Notes under the pieces: model-generated
What the model was told of the DNA's origin: nothing
The model's database searches: none
Seen by the model: the letters and a program-made list of their open reading frames with translations, nothing else
DNA from: Candidatus Roseilinea mizusawaensis
GTDB lineage: Bacteria > Chloroflexota > Anaerolineae > J036 > Brachytrichaceae
NCBI GenBank assembly: GCA_016841965.1
Contig: JAEANN010000001.1
Location: 1-64,000 of the forward strand
Direction: 5' to 3'
DNA: 64,000 bases
Shown here: positions 15,518-25,188 of the stretch, in pieces
Layout: each line of letters opens with the position of its first letter
Numbering within the stretch: position 1 is the stretch's first letter
Program-made: the position numbers and the translations under genes

Positions 15518-16624
15518 ATGAGCAGTGTTTCAACCCGGCGCATTGTGATCAAAGCATTGCTGTTGTTCGTTGCCGTCAACGCCGTGTTCGCGTTGACCGA
15601 TCCGCTGCCAACAATTGGCTCGCTGTCGGGCTATAACGTCGTGTTTCCCGGCCGGCCGCGCCTGCCCTACAGCGATTTTCCCGATCGCGCCTACAACCTC
15701 AGCCTGTATACCTTGAACGCTCTGTTTGCTTCGCACGAGATCGCCGCAGGCCCCAAACCCGCCGGCGAGTATCGTGTGTTGCTGATTGGCGATTCATCAG
15801 TGTGGGGCTTTTTGCTGCGCCCACAAGACACCCTGGCCGCGCGCATCAACGCCATGCGGCCCACGCTTGCCGATGGGCGCATCGTGCGCGCCTACAACCT
15901 CGGCTACCCCATCATGTCCGTGACCAAAGACCTGCTGTTGTTGCAGCAGGCTATGCGCTATCAACCCGACCTGATCGTGTGGCTGGTGACGCTCGAATCG
16001 CTGCCGGCCGGCCGACAACTGCTGCACCCGATTGTGCAAAACAACGCGGCTGCCGTGCGCGCGTTGATTGCAGACTACGGGCTGCCGCTTGACCCAGCAG
16101 ATGCGCGACTGCTGACGCCCTCTTTGATGGAGCGCACACTGATCGGGCAGCGGCGCAACCTGGCCGATGTGATCCGCTTGCAGATGTATGGCGTGCTGTG
16201 GGCGGCCACCGGCATCGATCAGGATTACCCAGACTATGAGCCGGCGGCAATCGATCTGGAGGCCGACGATTCATTTCACGATCTCAAACCGCCTGCGCTG
16301 CGCGCCGAAGACCTGGCACTGGATGTGCTGCGCGCCGGCCATCAACTGGCCGGCAACATCCCCATCCTGATCGTGAACGAACCAATCCTCATCAGCAACG
16401 GGCAAAACAGCGACATTCGCTACAACTTCTTCTACCCGCGCTGGGCCTATGACCAATATCGCATCATCATGGCCGGCGCGGCGCAGCGCCAGGGCTGGCG
16501 TTATCTCGACTTGTGGGACCTGGTTCCGCTGACCGAGTTCACCAACAGCGCCGTGCATCTGACGCCGCGCGGATCGGCGCTGCTGGCAGAGCGCATCGCA
16601 CAGCACATCGCAGCCGGCGACTGA
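15518..16624 (+). CDS. Membrane-anchored SGNH-like protein (AlgX/DltD-like role)
   Basis: This 368-residue protein has one N-terminal transmembrane segment (about residues 8-27) and an extracellular SGNH-type domain. Block I is IGDSSVWG with Asp92 and Ser93. The C-terminal block reads SAVHLTPRG, keeping the catalytic His but with Ser instead of Asp three residues before it. SGNH partners in MBOAT systems complete acyl transfer to a polysaccharide outside the cell. ATG 15518 is preceded by AACGAGGAAAG. Only 21 nt separate it from the MBOAT gene, so they are probably co-transcribed. The glycan target cannot be read from the sequence. Confidence 0.78.
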   Translation: MSSVSTRRIVIKALLLFVAVNAVFALTDPLPTIGSLSGYNVVFPGRPRLPYSDFPDRAYNLSLYTLNALFASHEIAAGPKPAGEYRVLLIGDSSVWGFLLRPQDTLAARINAMRPTLADGRIVRAYNLGYPIMSVTKDLLLLQQAMRYQPDLIVWLVTLESLPAGRQLLHPIVQNNAAAVRALIADYGLPLDPADARLLTPSLMERTLIGQRRNLADVIRLQMYGVLWAATGIDQDYPDYEPAAIDLEADDSFHDLKPPALRAEDLALDVLRAGHQLAGNIPILIVNEPILISNGQNSDIRYNFFYPRWAYDQYRIIMAGAAQRQGWRYLDLWDLVPLTEFTNSAVHLTPRGSALLAERIAQHIAAGD

Positions 16625-16639
16625 AACAACTTCAGAGGG

Positions 16640-17836
16640 CTATTGCATCACCACGCCATATATGACCTTGAGCAACGTGGCCTGCTTCACAAAGGCTGCG
16701 TCAAAGCGCCCCACATCGGTGGTGGTGACGATGGTCTGGTGAGAATCACTGATATGATCGAGCAGAGAACGCCGGCGATTGGGGTCCAGTTCAGCCAGAA
16801 CTTCATCCAGCAACACTATCGGCTCCTCGCCGACACACTGGCGCATCCAGGCAGCCTCGGCGAGCTTGAGCGACAACACCGCTGTGCGCTGTTGTCCGCG
16901 TGAGCCATAGTCGCCCAGATCGATTGCGTTGGCCACAAAGCGCAGATCATCGCGGTGCGGGCCGGTCAAGGTTGATCCACGCGCAATCTCTTCGCGGCGG
17001 CGATCGACCAGCGCCCTGCGAAATGCCGCCTCAAGATCGACACGATTAAGGCCGTTCGGGGAGTGGAGCAGGTCGAGGCCGATCTGATAGCTGCGGGGCA
17101 GTGAGGCCGGCGCCGCAGCATCAAAGTTGGGCTGATAGATGAGGTCGAGATGTTCAAGGCCGTTGGAGAGCTGGCGATGCACAGGCAGCGCCAGGCGCGC
17201 CAGTTCCGCCACAGCGCGCCGGCGGCGCAGCGCCACATCCACGCCGGCCGGCACAAGCTGATCGTCCCATATCGCAAACTCGTCGGGATCGACCGGACGC
17301 TCTTGGGCTTGGCGCAACAGCGCATTGCGCTGGGTCAATGCGCGCTCGTATTGATCCAGCGCGCGCACGTAATCGGCATCCACCTGCGATAGGGCGGCGT
17401 CGAGATAGCTGCGCCGCAGCGCCGGCGCGCCAGACACCAATTCGACATCGCCGGGCAGAAAAAGCACAACCGCCAACTGGCCCACCAGGTCGATGCCGCG
17501 TCGCGCTATGTGATCGATGCGGATCTCTTTCTTCAGGCGATTGCCCTCTGCGCGCTGAATACCGATCTCCAGCACGTGCGGCCCATCGCGCCGCAACAGG
17601 TCGGCTTTGAGGATGGCAAAGGGATAGGCCGCCTCTTCTGCCGCGCCCCAGCGAATCACTTGCCGATCGGCCGTTGTGTGCGGCGAGTGCGCTGTGGCCA
17701 AGAAGTAGATCGCCTCGAGCAACGAAGTCTTGCCTTGGGCGTTGTCACCCTGCACAATGGTCAGGCCGGGCGACAGATCCAGTTCCAGCCGCGCATACAG
17801 ACGGAAGTTGGTGAGCGATAAATGGCGGACGATCAT
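16640..17836 (-). CDS. recF: DNA replication and repair protein RecF
   Basis: This 398-residue SMC-like ATPase loads RecA at gaps during recombinational repair. The Walker A is GDNAQGKTS (residues about 31-39), the ABC signature region is GSRGQQRTAVLSLKLAE, and Walker B is IVLLDEVLAELD. The N-terminus MIVRHLSLTNFRLYARLELD is typical. ATG 17836 is used because it overlaps the TGA of the upstream gene as ATGA; the frame could extend further but only inside that gene. It is convergent with the SGNH gene (15-bp gap). The usual dnaA-dnaN-recF-gyrB context is absent; translational coupling to a glycoside hydrolase gene is unusual. Confidence 0.95.
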   Translation of the reverse strand: MIVRHLSLTNFRLYARLELDLSPGLTIVQGDNAQGKTSLLEAIYFLATAHSPHTTADRQVIRWGAAEEAAYPFAILKADLLRRDGPHVLEIGIQRAEGNRLKKEIRIDHIARRGIDLVGQLAVVLFLPGDVELVSGAPALRRSYLDAALSQVDADYVRALDQYERALTQRNALLRQAQERPVDPDEFAIWDDQLVPAGVDVALRRRRAVAELARLALPVHRQLSNGLEHLDLIYQPNFDAAAPASLPRSYQIGLDLLHSPNGLNRVDLEAAFRRALVDRRREEIARGSTLTGPHRDDLRFVANAIDLGDYGSRGQQRTAVLSLKLAEAAWMRQCVGEEPIVLLDEVLAELDPNRRRSLLDHISDSHQTIVTTTDVGRFDAAFVKQATLLKVIYGVVMQ

Positions 17837-20800
17837 TGATCTCTGGCCGGCGCGTTCAGCATGTTCAGCAGGCGCTCGACTTGATAGCCAGACGCCTGCC
17901 CGGCGCGTTGCAGCGCCTGAATGACTGCGCTGGCCTGCGCGATCTGCGCGCGCGCCTGGGGTGTATCGGGATCGGCCTGGTCGAGCCATGCCAACACCAT
18001 CAACCAGCCCATCAATCGATCAAAGGACTCTTTGTTGAACCACAGCGTGCCGTTATAGCGGTTAACGCCCAGGTATTGGCGGGCATCTGCGTCAAAGAAC
18101 AACGCCTGCGCAAGCGATTGCGCGCGCGCTGCCGTGTCTGGCGCCGGCAGGTCGAACCAGCGCTGGCGCACCATCAACGTCCTGACCAGCGCAAGCGCAT
18201 ACGCGGTCGCGCCATCATCCAGCCCGATCTGGCGCGCGGTGTCTGCGATCAATGCGCCCAGGCGCCATTCATCGAGCAAGGCGCGGCCGGCTTGGCTCTC
18301 GTCCGTGGTGGACAGGATGACACCGATCCGACTGACAAGTAGCCAGATCAGGCCGGCCATCCACGAGGCGACATCGGATGGCAGGCCGGCGCGCAGCGCG
18401 TCATGATTGTCAACGTCATCTCGTGTTGCAATCTGCAACAACGTCTGTAGTTTGCGATGGATTTCGGCGGCAATGGCCGGTGCGTCTAGGGCGGGTGGCA
18501 CAGCCGCCGACGTCTGTTGTGCGAAGGCAAACGCAGCGACATAGGCCGCCTGAACGCGCGCTGCAATGTGGGCCGCAATGTCATCGAGGAGCGCCGGAGC
18601 AATCTGCGCGGCGGGTGTGTCGCGCAGCTCGATGAGCCGGTAGAGTATCTGCGGATCGAGCGCAGCGCGGAAGGGTTGCAGCACCGGCTGCAACTCCAGC
18701 TCGCGCAGCGCGCCCTCTACGCTGGGCACGCCGCGTCCGTTCAGGTGCGCAGCGATGCGCGCATAACGGCCAGAGTCGTCGCGCACCTGCCGAAAATCGA
18801 GGAAGACATGTCGTTTGTAGGCGGCCAGTTCCACATACAGGCCCTGCTCGGCCAGCGCGCGGTTGTTGCGGATGTACTCTAGGCCGGTGACCAGATCACG
18901 GAACAGGGTGAACCAATTATCTTCGACAACCAACCCCAGTCCTTGCACAAGCGTGGTTTGGGACAGGGTGCGGCCACCGTCGGGTGTGGGGCGCAGCGCC
19001 GCCACAGAGGTGCGAATCCAGCCGCGCGCCTCGGCAAACTTGTTGTGATAGAGCACCAGCGCGCGCGCGTCGCCATGCCGGTTGGAGAAGGCGAATACAT
19101 CTTCGCACACAGCGCCATCGGCTGTGAAGAAATCGTACAGCTCGAACTGCTCGACATCCGAGAACAGATAACGCTGATGCAGAAGCGGAAAGATTTCGCG
19201 CTCGTGCCGGCTGACCAGATGCTCATCCACCTGCTCATCCCACATGGGCCGGCGAAATTCCATGCCATACTTCTCGGCAAATCCCTCGATCTGTCCATGT
19301 CCGAACATGGGCAGGCCGGGCAACGTCGCCATCAGCGTGCAAATGCCGAAATACTTGTCGCCTTTACCAAACTGATCGACTGCCGTGCGCTCATCGGGAT
19401 TATTCATGAAGTTGACGTAGCGCTTCAGAATCTGCGGGTCGAACTCCAGGGTGCTTTTGATGAGGTAACGATATTTGGCGTTATCTTCATCGCGCAGCAT
19501 GTTCATGAACGCGCTGTTGTACACACGGTGCATGCCCAGCGAGCGCACAAAGTAGCCTTCCATCATCCAGAAAGCTTCGGCAAGCAAGAGCGTGTCAGGA
19601 GCTTCACGCGCTACACGGTCAACCACCTCGCGCCAGAACTCTTCGGGCATCGCTTCGTCAAACTGCTGGCGCGTCAGGCCCAGGCCGGCGCGCGAGGCAA
19701 TCGCCCCACCCGTGCCCGGCTCCGGGTACCACAAGCGCTGGAAGTGTCGTTTGGCCAGCGTCATGGCGGCATCGAAACGAATGATGGGGAACTGACGGGC
19801 CACATGCAAAATGGTTTGCATGACCGCCTCGCGCACGGCGGGGTTGAGATAGTTCAACTGGGCCGTGTCGTTCCACGGCATGCTGGTGCCATCGTTGCCG
19901 TGATAGATATACAGCGCGCTGCCGGTCCAGCGGTCGAGTCGCTTGAACACAACAGCAGCGTCGGTGCGGTTGTAGTAATGATCTTCGATGAACACCCCCA
20001 CACGCGGATCGCGGGAGAGGTCCGGCCCGTTGAAGGTGTAGGTGGGAAAGGGCGAATAGGGCAGCGAGATGAACCAGTCGGGATGATTGATGACCCAAGG
20101 CGAATCGATGCCCATGTGGTTGGGCACCATGTCGCTGGCCAGACGGATGCCACGCCGTCCGGCGCGCGCGCGCAGTGTGTCGAGCGCGGCCTGGCCGCCC
20201 AAATCATCGGCGATGCGATAGTCGTACAGTGAATAGGCCGAGGGCAACGCATCGGGGTTGCCACACAATTGTTTGATGCGCTGCGAAGCCGGGCTGCGTT
20301 CCCACACGCCGATCAGCCACAGGCCGGTGATGCCCCAACGCGCCAGTTGATCCAGCGCTTCATCCGGGATTTGGTCCAGCCGGCGTATCTCGCGCCGATA
20401 CATCTTCGATAACTGGGCAAGCCAAACATAGGTGTTCTTGGCCATCAACACCAGGCGCGGCATCCAGTCACGGTCGGGGCTATAGCGCTCGATGTCGGGG
20501 CCTGGCATACCCAGCCCCAGCGCGGCGAGTGTCTGGCGGTCATAGATGGGAATTTGGGCCGGGCCGGGGCCGGTGAAACTGGGCCGGTTCTCTTCGCGGA
20601 TCAGGTCGAGACTAAGCAGCAGCCGGCTGAGATAGTCGCCCAGAATGGTGGCCCAGCGCATGGCAATGAACTGCAACTGCTCCATCAGCGAATGGGGATG
20701 CGCCAGCGCCGGGGCGCGCAACATATCGATCAGATTCTGGTTGTCTGGCCCGAAAGGCGGCTGTGTGTCGAAGAATTCGCGCAAGGCCGGCATGATCTGG

Positions 20801-21330
20801 GCATAGGCGGTGTCGCGCTTCAGCCGGGCATCGTCGAACAACTCGCCGAGCGGCGCATAGGCGGGGTTGAGATTGGCCAGCCACAGCATGATCATCTCTT
20901 CCAGCACAACTTGGCGGTTGGGGATGCCATCTGTCTGGCCCTGAAGATATTCATCTGCGCCGAGGCCGGCGCGATACACCGCAACGGTGGGGAACTCATC
21001 CACGAAGGCGCGCAAGGCTTGTTCGACCCGCTCAGGCCCCAGGTGCGTCTGTAGCCAGTCCAGCGCTTTGGTGAGCGCCAATGGGTTGCGTTGCTTGCGA
21101 TATTGGGCGACGACAACGTGCAGGATTTCATCCAGCAGGCCCATAGCATTGACCTGGCCGGCCTGCACAGCCTGTTCGGGCTGACGCAGCAGATCGCGCT
21201 GCTGGTTGATTGTCTGCGCAAAGCGGCGCGCAGCTTGAAAATCGGCAAAGATCACGTTGCCGGTCAAACTGAACAGGGTGTCCTCAAACTGATAGCGATC
21301 ACGAGATGTGCGTGAGATGTGGAATTCCAT
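17833..21330 (-). CDS. Very long GH13 (alpha-amylase family) protein
   Basis: This 1165-residue protein carries a GH13 catalytic barrel in its middle third. Its marks are SDMVPNHMG, the nucleophile segment IIRFDAAMTLAKRH (Asp near residue 519), the acid/base segment LLLAEAFWMMEG, and FMNNPDERTA for the third carboxylate. About 320 residues precede the barrel (MEFHISRTSRDRYQFEDTLF onward) and about 350 follow, both without a family I recognise. No signal peptide is present, so a cytoplasmic role on glycogen or trehalose-like glucans is likely. The start is ATG 21330, or ATG 21342 four codons earlier. It overlaps recF by 4 bp and is divergent from the peptidase gene. Confidence 0.87.
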   Translation of the reverse strand: MEFHISRTSRDRYQFEDTLFSLTGNVIFADFQAARRFAQTINQQRDLLRQPEQAVQAGQVNAMGLLDEILHVVVAQYRKQRNPLALTKALDWLQTHLGPERVEQALRAFVDEFPTVAVYRAGLGADEYLQGQTDGIPNRQVVLEEMIMLWLANLNPAYAPLGELFDDARLKRDTAYAQIMPALREFFDTQPPFGPDNQNLIDMLRAPALAHPHSLMEQLQFIAMRWATILGDYLSRLLLSLDLIREENRPSFTGPGPAQIPIYDRQTLAALGLGMPGPDIERYSPDRDWMPRLVLMAKNTYVWLAQLSKMYRREIRRLDQIPDEALDQLARWGITGLWLIGVWERSPASQRIKQLCGNPDALPSAYSLYDYRIADDLGGQAALDTLRARAGRRGIRLASDMVPNHMGIDSPWVINHPDWFISLPYSPFPTYTFNGPDLSRDPRVGVFIEDHYYNRTDAAVVFKRLDRWTGSALYIYHGNDGTSMPWNDTAQLNYLNPAVREAVMQTILHVARQFPIIRFDAAMTLAKRHFQRLWYPEPGTGGAIASRAGLGLTRQQFDEAMPEEFWREVVDRVAREAPDTLLLAEAFWMMEGYFVRSLGMHRVYNSAFMNMLRDEDNAKYRYLIKSTLEFDPQILKRYVNFMNNPDERTAVDQFGKGDKYFGICTLMATLPGLPMFGHGQIEGFAEKYGMEFRRPMWDEQVDEHLVSRHEREIFPLLHQRYLFSDVEQFELYDFFTADGAVCEDVFAFSNRHGDARALVLYHNKFAEARGWIRTSVAALRPTPDGGRTLSQTTLVQGLGLVVEDNWFTLFRDLVTGLEYIRNNRALAEQGLYVELAAYKRHVFLDFRQVRDDSGRYARIAAHLNGRGVPSVEGALRELELQPVLQPFRAALDPQILYRLIELRDTPAAQIAPALLDDIAAHIAARVQAAYVAAFAFAQQTSAAVPPALDAPAIAAEIHRKLQTLLQIATRDDVDNHDALRAGLPSDVASWMAGLIWLLVSRIGVILSTTDESQAGRALLDEWRLGALIADTARQIGLDDGATAYALALVRTLMVRQRWFDLPAPDTAARAQSLAQALFFDADARQYLGVNRYNGTLWFNKESFDRLMGWLMVLAWLDQADPDTPQARAQIAQASAVIQALQRAGQASGYQVERLLNMLNAPARDQ

Positions 21331-21432
21331 TGCTGCAATCATAAACTGTCCCGAGAACGCGCAGGGCGCGACCCCGGCTTTACAATACCCGTCGGTGTGT
21401 GCCGCCATCCAACCGCCGGGGATAAACGTGTT

Positions 21433-23037
21433 ATGAGCACATCTTTACAAAGTTTCATTGATGAGCAAATCGCCGAATTGGCGCCGCGCCTGACGCGCGC
21501 CAACGAACTGCAATGGTTGGTCTGCACAACCAGCCGGCCCGACTACGAACAACAATGGGCCGCCGAGATGCTTGCCATCCGTCAGATGGCCGCCGAGCCG
21601 GCCCGCTATCGCAGGCTGACAACCCTGATAGACGAGTCGTGTGACGCACCGCCGCAACTGGCGCGACAAGCCATTTTGCTACGCAACTTCCTACGCGCGC
21701 ACCAGACCACCCCCGATCTGATCGCCCACATCACCGAGCTCGAAACGCGCGTGCAAAGCGCGTTCAATCAGTTTCGCGCCACACTCGGCGGACAGACTGT
21801 TGCCGACAACGATTTGCGCGCCCTGTTGCGCGAATCGAACCAGCCGGCCGCTCGACGCGAGGCGTGGGAAGCCAGCAAGCAGATCGGCGCACAAGTTGCC
21901 GCAGATGTGCGCCAACTGGCGCGCTTGCGCAATCAGGCCGCCCGGCAGGCCGGCTTCGACAACTACTACACCATGCAACTCGAGTTGAACGAACTCGACG
22001 AGACGGAGCTGTTCAGTTTGTTGGACGAGTTGAAGGCCGGCACAGACCCGCTCTGGCGCTCTTACAAAACCGAGCTGGATCGCGGGCTGGCGGCGCGCTT
22101 TCATGTGGCGGTCGAAGACCTGCGCCCCTGGCACTATGCCGATCCCTTCTTCCAGGAGGGCCAACCCTCACAAGTCAATCTCGACCCTTACTTCGCCGAT
22201 AAAAATCTGGAAGCGCTAACCCGCGCCTACTACACCGCGATTGGTCTTGAGATCGACGATATTCTGGCGCGCAGTGATTTGTACGAACGCCCCGGCAAAC
22301 AACAACACGCTTTTTGCACACACATCGACCGGCAGGGCGATGTGCGCGTGTTGTGCAACAACCGTCCGAATGAATACTGGGCCACCACCATGCTGCACGA
22401 GTTCGGCCACGCAGTCTATGACAAATATATCGACCCCGCGCTGCCGTTTCTGCTGCGCGAGCCGGCCCACACACTCACCACCGAGGCGATTGCGATCTTG
22501 GGGGGCAACCTGGTTCACGACAGCGCTTGGCTGGCACGCTATGCCGGCATGTCGGCCGGCCAAGCGCACGCACTCGAAAATGAACTGCAACAGATCGCGC
22601 GCGCATCGGCGCTGATCTTCGCGCGCTGGGTGTTTGTGATGAGCCACTTCGAGCGCGCCCTGTACCGCGACCCAGAACAGGACTTGAACAGCCTATGGTG
22701 GGAACTGGTTGAGCGTTTCCAGTGGCTCCGCCGGCCCGATGGGCGCGCCGCGCCCGACTGGGCGGCCAAGATTCATGTCGCCATCGCGCCGGTGTACTAT
22801 CACAACTACTTGCTGGGCGCGATGATGTCTGTCCAGTTGCGCGACCATCTTGTGGCCGAAGTAGCCAAGGACTCGCGCGAGCGATACGTGTCCGATCCCG
22901 CTGTAGGCGCTTATCTGGTCGAGCGCGCCTTCCGACCCGGCAGTCTGCGCGATTGGCGTGGCTGGCTGCGCCACGTCACCGGACAAGACTTGAACACAGC
23001 CGGCTATGTGCGCTGGCTGAGCGGAGGCGCGGCATGA
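21433..23037 (+). CDS. M3/M2-like zinc metallopeptidase
   Basis: This 534-residue zinc peptidase has a mostly helical fold. The zinc motif HEFGH (in TMLHEFGHAVYDKY) and a downstream Glu in THTLTTEAIA-like context (HTLTTEAIAI) give the gluzincin set HExxH...E. The spacing and the C-terminal segment VYYHNYLLGAMMSVQL resemble peptidyl-dipeptidase (M2) and oligoendopeptidase (M3) families. No signal peptide is seen, so it probably trims peptides in the cytoplasm. ATG 21433 is chosen because upstream codons lack protein-like composition. The stop overlaps the start of the nitrilase gene as ATGA, so the two are translationally coupled. Confidence 0.87.
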   Translation: MSTSLQSFIDEQIAELAPRLTRANELQWLVCTTSRPDYEQQWAAEMLAIRQMAAEPARYRRLTTLIDESCDAPPQLARQAILLRNFLRAHQTTPDLIAHITELETRVQSAFNQFRATLGGQTVADNDLRALLRESNQPAARREAWEASKQIGAQVAADVRQLARLRNQAARQAGFDNYYTMQLELNELDETELFSLLDELKAGTDPLWRSYKTELDRGLAARFHVAVEDLRPWHYADPFFQEGQPSQVNLDPYFADKNLEALTRAYYTAIGLEIDDILARSDLYERPGKQQHAFCTHIDRQGDVRVLCNNRPNEYWATTMLHEFGHAVYDKYIDPALPFLLREPAHTLTTEAIAILGGNLVHDSAWLARYAGMSAGQAHALENELQQIARASALIFARWVFVMSHFERALYRDPEQDLNSLWWELVERFQWLRRPDGRAAPDWAAKIHVAIAPVYYHNYLLGAMMSVQLRDHLVAEVAKDSRERYVSDPAVGAYLVERAFRPGSLRDWRGWLRHVTGQDLNTAGYVRWLSGGAA

Positions 23038-23867
23038 ATGGCCCAGCATCCTCAAACCGCATTCGCGTGGCTGCCGTGCAGTTCGACCCGCATCTGGGCG
23101 ACGTGGCCTATAACCTGGCCGAAATTGAGCGCCGGCTGACACAGGCTGTGGCTGCCGGCGCAGCATTGACGGTGTTCCCGGAATGCGCCGTCGCCGGCTA
23201 CACCGTCGGCTCACTCGATGAAGCGCGCGCCCTGGCACAGCCGCTTGAGGGAAACGCGATTCGCGCCGTGGCGCGCCGGTGTGCTGCCTTGAACACACAT
23301 TGCGTCGTCGGCGCATTGCTGGCGCACGATGACCAGGTGTATAACGCAGCCGTGTTGATCGGGCCGGCAGGCGTAATTGGCGTCTATCACAAAGCGCATC
23401 TGCCCTACTGCGGCGCGGATCGCTTCATCCGCCGAGGCGACACCGGCTTTCAAGTCTTCGATACGCCGGTCGGTCGCATCGGCCTGTTGATCTGCTATGA
23501 CCTGCGTTTTCCTGAAGCGGCGCGCACGCTGGCCTTGCGCAGGGCCGAGATCATCGCGCTGCCCACCAACTGGCCGGCCGGCGCCGAGACTGCGCCCGAT
23601 TTCATGGTGCGCGCGCGGGCGTTCGAGAATCGCGTGTTTGTGATCGCATGCAATCGGGTTGGCGTCGAGCGCGGCGCACGATACATTGGCCGTAGCTGCA
23701 TCGCTGCGCCAAACGGCCAACACCTGGCTGATGCTTCGCCCGACGCGGAAGAGATCATCTGGGCCGATATCGAACTGGCCCAGGCGCGCGCCAAGCGACT
23801 GGTCATTGCCCCCGGCGAGTTCGAGATGGACTTCTTCGGCGACCGTCGACCTGAGTTATACGCATAG
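23034..23867 (+). CDS. Carbon-nitrogen hydrolase (nitrilase superfamily)
   Basis: This 277-residue amidase-type enzyme hydrolyses a C-N bond in a small amide, nitrile or carbamoyl compound. The catalytic triad is visible: Glu in FPECAV, Lys in YHKAHLP and Cys in LICYDLRFPE. A conserved second Glu occurs in RFPEAARTL. ATG 23034 overlaps the peptidase stop by 4 bp. The pairing with a peptidase suggests processing of peptide-derived amides or detoxification, for example omega-amidase or beta-ureidopropionase-like activity, but the substrate is undetermined. Confidence 0.9.
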   Translation: MNGPASSNRIRVAAVQFDPHLGDVAYNLAEIERRLTQAVAAGAALTVFPECAVAGYTVGSLDEARALAQPLEGNAIRAVARRCAALNTHCVVGALLAHDDQVYNAAVLIGPAGVIGVYHKAHLPYCGADRFIRRGDTGFQVFDTPVGRIGLLICYDLRFPEAARTLALRRAEIIALPTNWPAGAETAPDFMVRARAFENRVFVIACNRVGVERGARYIGRSCIAAPNGQHLADASPDAEEIIWADIELAQARAKRLVIAPGEFEMDFFGDRRPELYA

Positions 23868-23883
23868 CCGGCGCATTCATCGC

Positions 23884-23889
23884 TATAAT
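23884..23889 (+). promoter_or_regulatory. Candidate -10 box upstream of rpe
   Basis: An exact TATAAT lies 137 nt before the rpe start, just after the nitrilase stop. No matching -35 is seen at 15-18 bp, so the assignment is weak. The 23868-24025 gap shows no gene. Confidence 0.3.
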
Positions 23890-24025
23890 CCCTGCACGAG
23901 AGCTGAACAACAAGATGGTACGAGCAAAAGCGTGCGAAGCCCCAAGACGACATGAGCCGGCCGACCAGGTTGCGCTGTTGTTCACAGCGCAGAGAGCGTG
24001 GATAAAGAACGGCTGAATCGGTCGC

Positions 24026-24715
24026 ATGAAACTGTCTCCTTCGATCTATACGGCCGATTTTGGCCGGCTGGGCGAGCAGCTACGCGACGCTGAGGCCGCC
24101 GGCGTAGACTGGATTCACCTCGACATCATGGACGGCCATTTCGTGCCCAACATCACCTTTGGGCCGCTGGTGGCCGCTGCGGTGCGTCGGCACACCCGGC
24201 TGCCGTGTGAAGCGCACTTGATGATCAGCGAGCCGGAACGTTACTTCGAGGCTTTCAAAGAGGCCGGCGTATCACGGCTGATCGTGCATGTTGAAACTTG
24301 CCCGCACTTGTACTCAACCATCAACCAGTTGCGTCAGTTGGACTTGCAGGTTGGCATCACGCTCAACCCCCTGACGCCGCTTTCATCAATTGAAGAAGCG
24401 CTGCCGTTGGTTGATCTGGTGCTGATCATGAGCGTCGAACCGGGCTTTGGCGGGCAGAAGTACATTCCGCTTTCTACACAGCGCATCGCTGCTGTGCGCC
24501 GGATGCTCGACCGTATTGGCTCATCGGCCGAGCTGGAAGTAGACGGTGGCATCAACATCCACACGATTTGCGAGGTGCGCGACGCCGGCGCAACCATCGC
24601 AGTGGTGGGGTCAGCGGTGTTCAACGACAAGTACAGCGTGGCCGAAAGCGTGAACATGCTGCGCGCAGCGACGCAGCAATGCCACACAGATGATGAAGCC
24701 GAAGACATTGTGTGA
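24026..24715 (+). CDS. rpe: Ribulose-phosphate 3-epimerase
   Basis: This 229-residue TIM-barrel enzyme interconverts ribulose 5-phosphate and xylulose 5-phosphate in the pentose phosphate pathway. Diagnostic segments are LSPSIYTADFG (usually LSADFxxL), WIHLDIMDGHFVPNITFGP with metal-binding His and Asp, HLMI, MSVEPGFGGQKYI and ELEVDGGIN. The length is normal. ATG 24026 has no clear ribosome-binding site. A xylulokinase gene lies 0.5 kb downstream on the other strand and produces the enzyme's product, so the two may serve pentose use, although they are not in one operon. Confidence 0.96.
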   Translation: MKLSPSIYTADFGRLGEQLRDAEAAGVDWIHLDIMDGHFVPNITFGPLVAAAVRRHTRLPCEAHLMISEPERYFEAFKEAGVSRLIVHVETCPHLYSTINQLRQLDLQVGITLNPLTPLSSIEEALPLVDLVLIMSVEPGFGGQKYIPLSTQRIAAVRRMLDRIGSSAELEVDGGINIHTICEVRDAGATIAVVGSAVFNDKYSVAESVNMLRAATQQCHTDDEAEDIV

Positions 24716-24724
24716 GCGAAGGGG

Positions 24725-25174
24725 TCAACTTTGGCCGGCCATGTTGCGGGTGATGCGCCGGCCAAAACTCCAGGCGGCCGCCGCCAGCGCCATATAAGCC
24801 AGGCCGGCGACGGCAAATTCAGGCCGGCCCAATTCGATCAGCGCAGCGGCGATTTGATATCCCCCCAGCACAACATACATCAGCGTCACGGCAACCCAGC
24901 CATAGCGCAGAGGTGTGCGCCGCCACACGCCCAGGATGGTGGCAGCGCTGCCCAGCGCAATCACCGTGTTGACGAGCATCAGCACAACAGCCCGCACCTG
25001 CGCCGCTTCGACGCCGATCGGCAACAGCGCGGTGCTTGCCGCAGGGTTGATAAAGATCGATGCAGCGTCGGCGATTCCATTGGCGCCCAGATAAATGAAC
25101 GCGCCGAACCACAGCGTGACCAGCAGACGCGCGACAAGCGGAGCGTGCGCCAGGCGGGATTTAATTGACTGCAT
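24725..25174 (-). CDS. Hypothetical four-helix membrane protein
   Basis: This 149-residue integral membrane protein has four predicted helices (about residues 17-35, 57-80, 91-112 and 119-138) and a basic C-terminal tail (FGRRITRNMAGQS). I do not recognise the family. It is convergent with rpe (9-bp gap) and follows the xylulokinase gene by 14 bp on the same strand, so it is probably the second gene of that unit. A transport role is conceivable but unsupported. Confidence 0.72.
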   Translation of the reverse strand: MQSIKSRLAHAPLVARLLVTLWFGAFIYLGANGIADAASIFINPAASTALLPIGVEAAQVRAVVLMLVNTVIALGSAATILGVWRRTPLRYGWVAVTLMYVVLGGYQIAAALIELGRPEFAVAGLAYMALAAAAWSFGRRITRNMAGQS

Positions 25175-25188
25175 CGACCGCTATGCCA

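Noticed and set aside
18943-20232. A 429-codon plus-strand frame opposite the GH13 gene
   Set aside because: It is the complement of a strongly supported coding region, lacks protein-like motifs and is His/Arg/Gln-rich as expected for antisense of GC-rich code.
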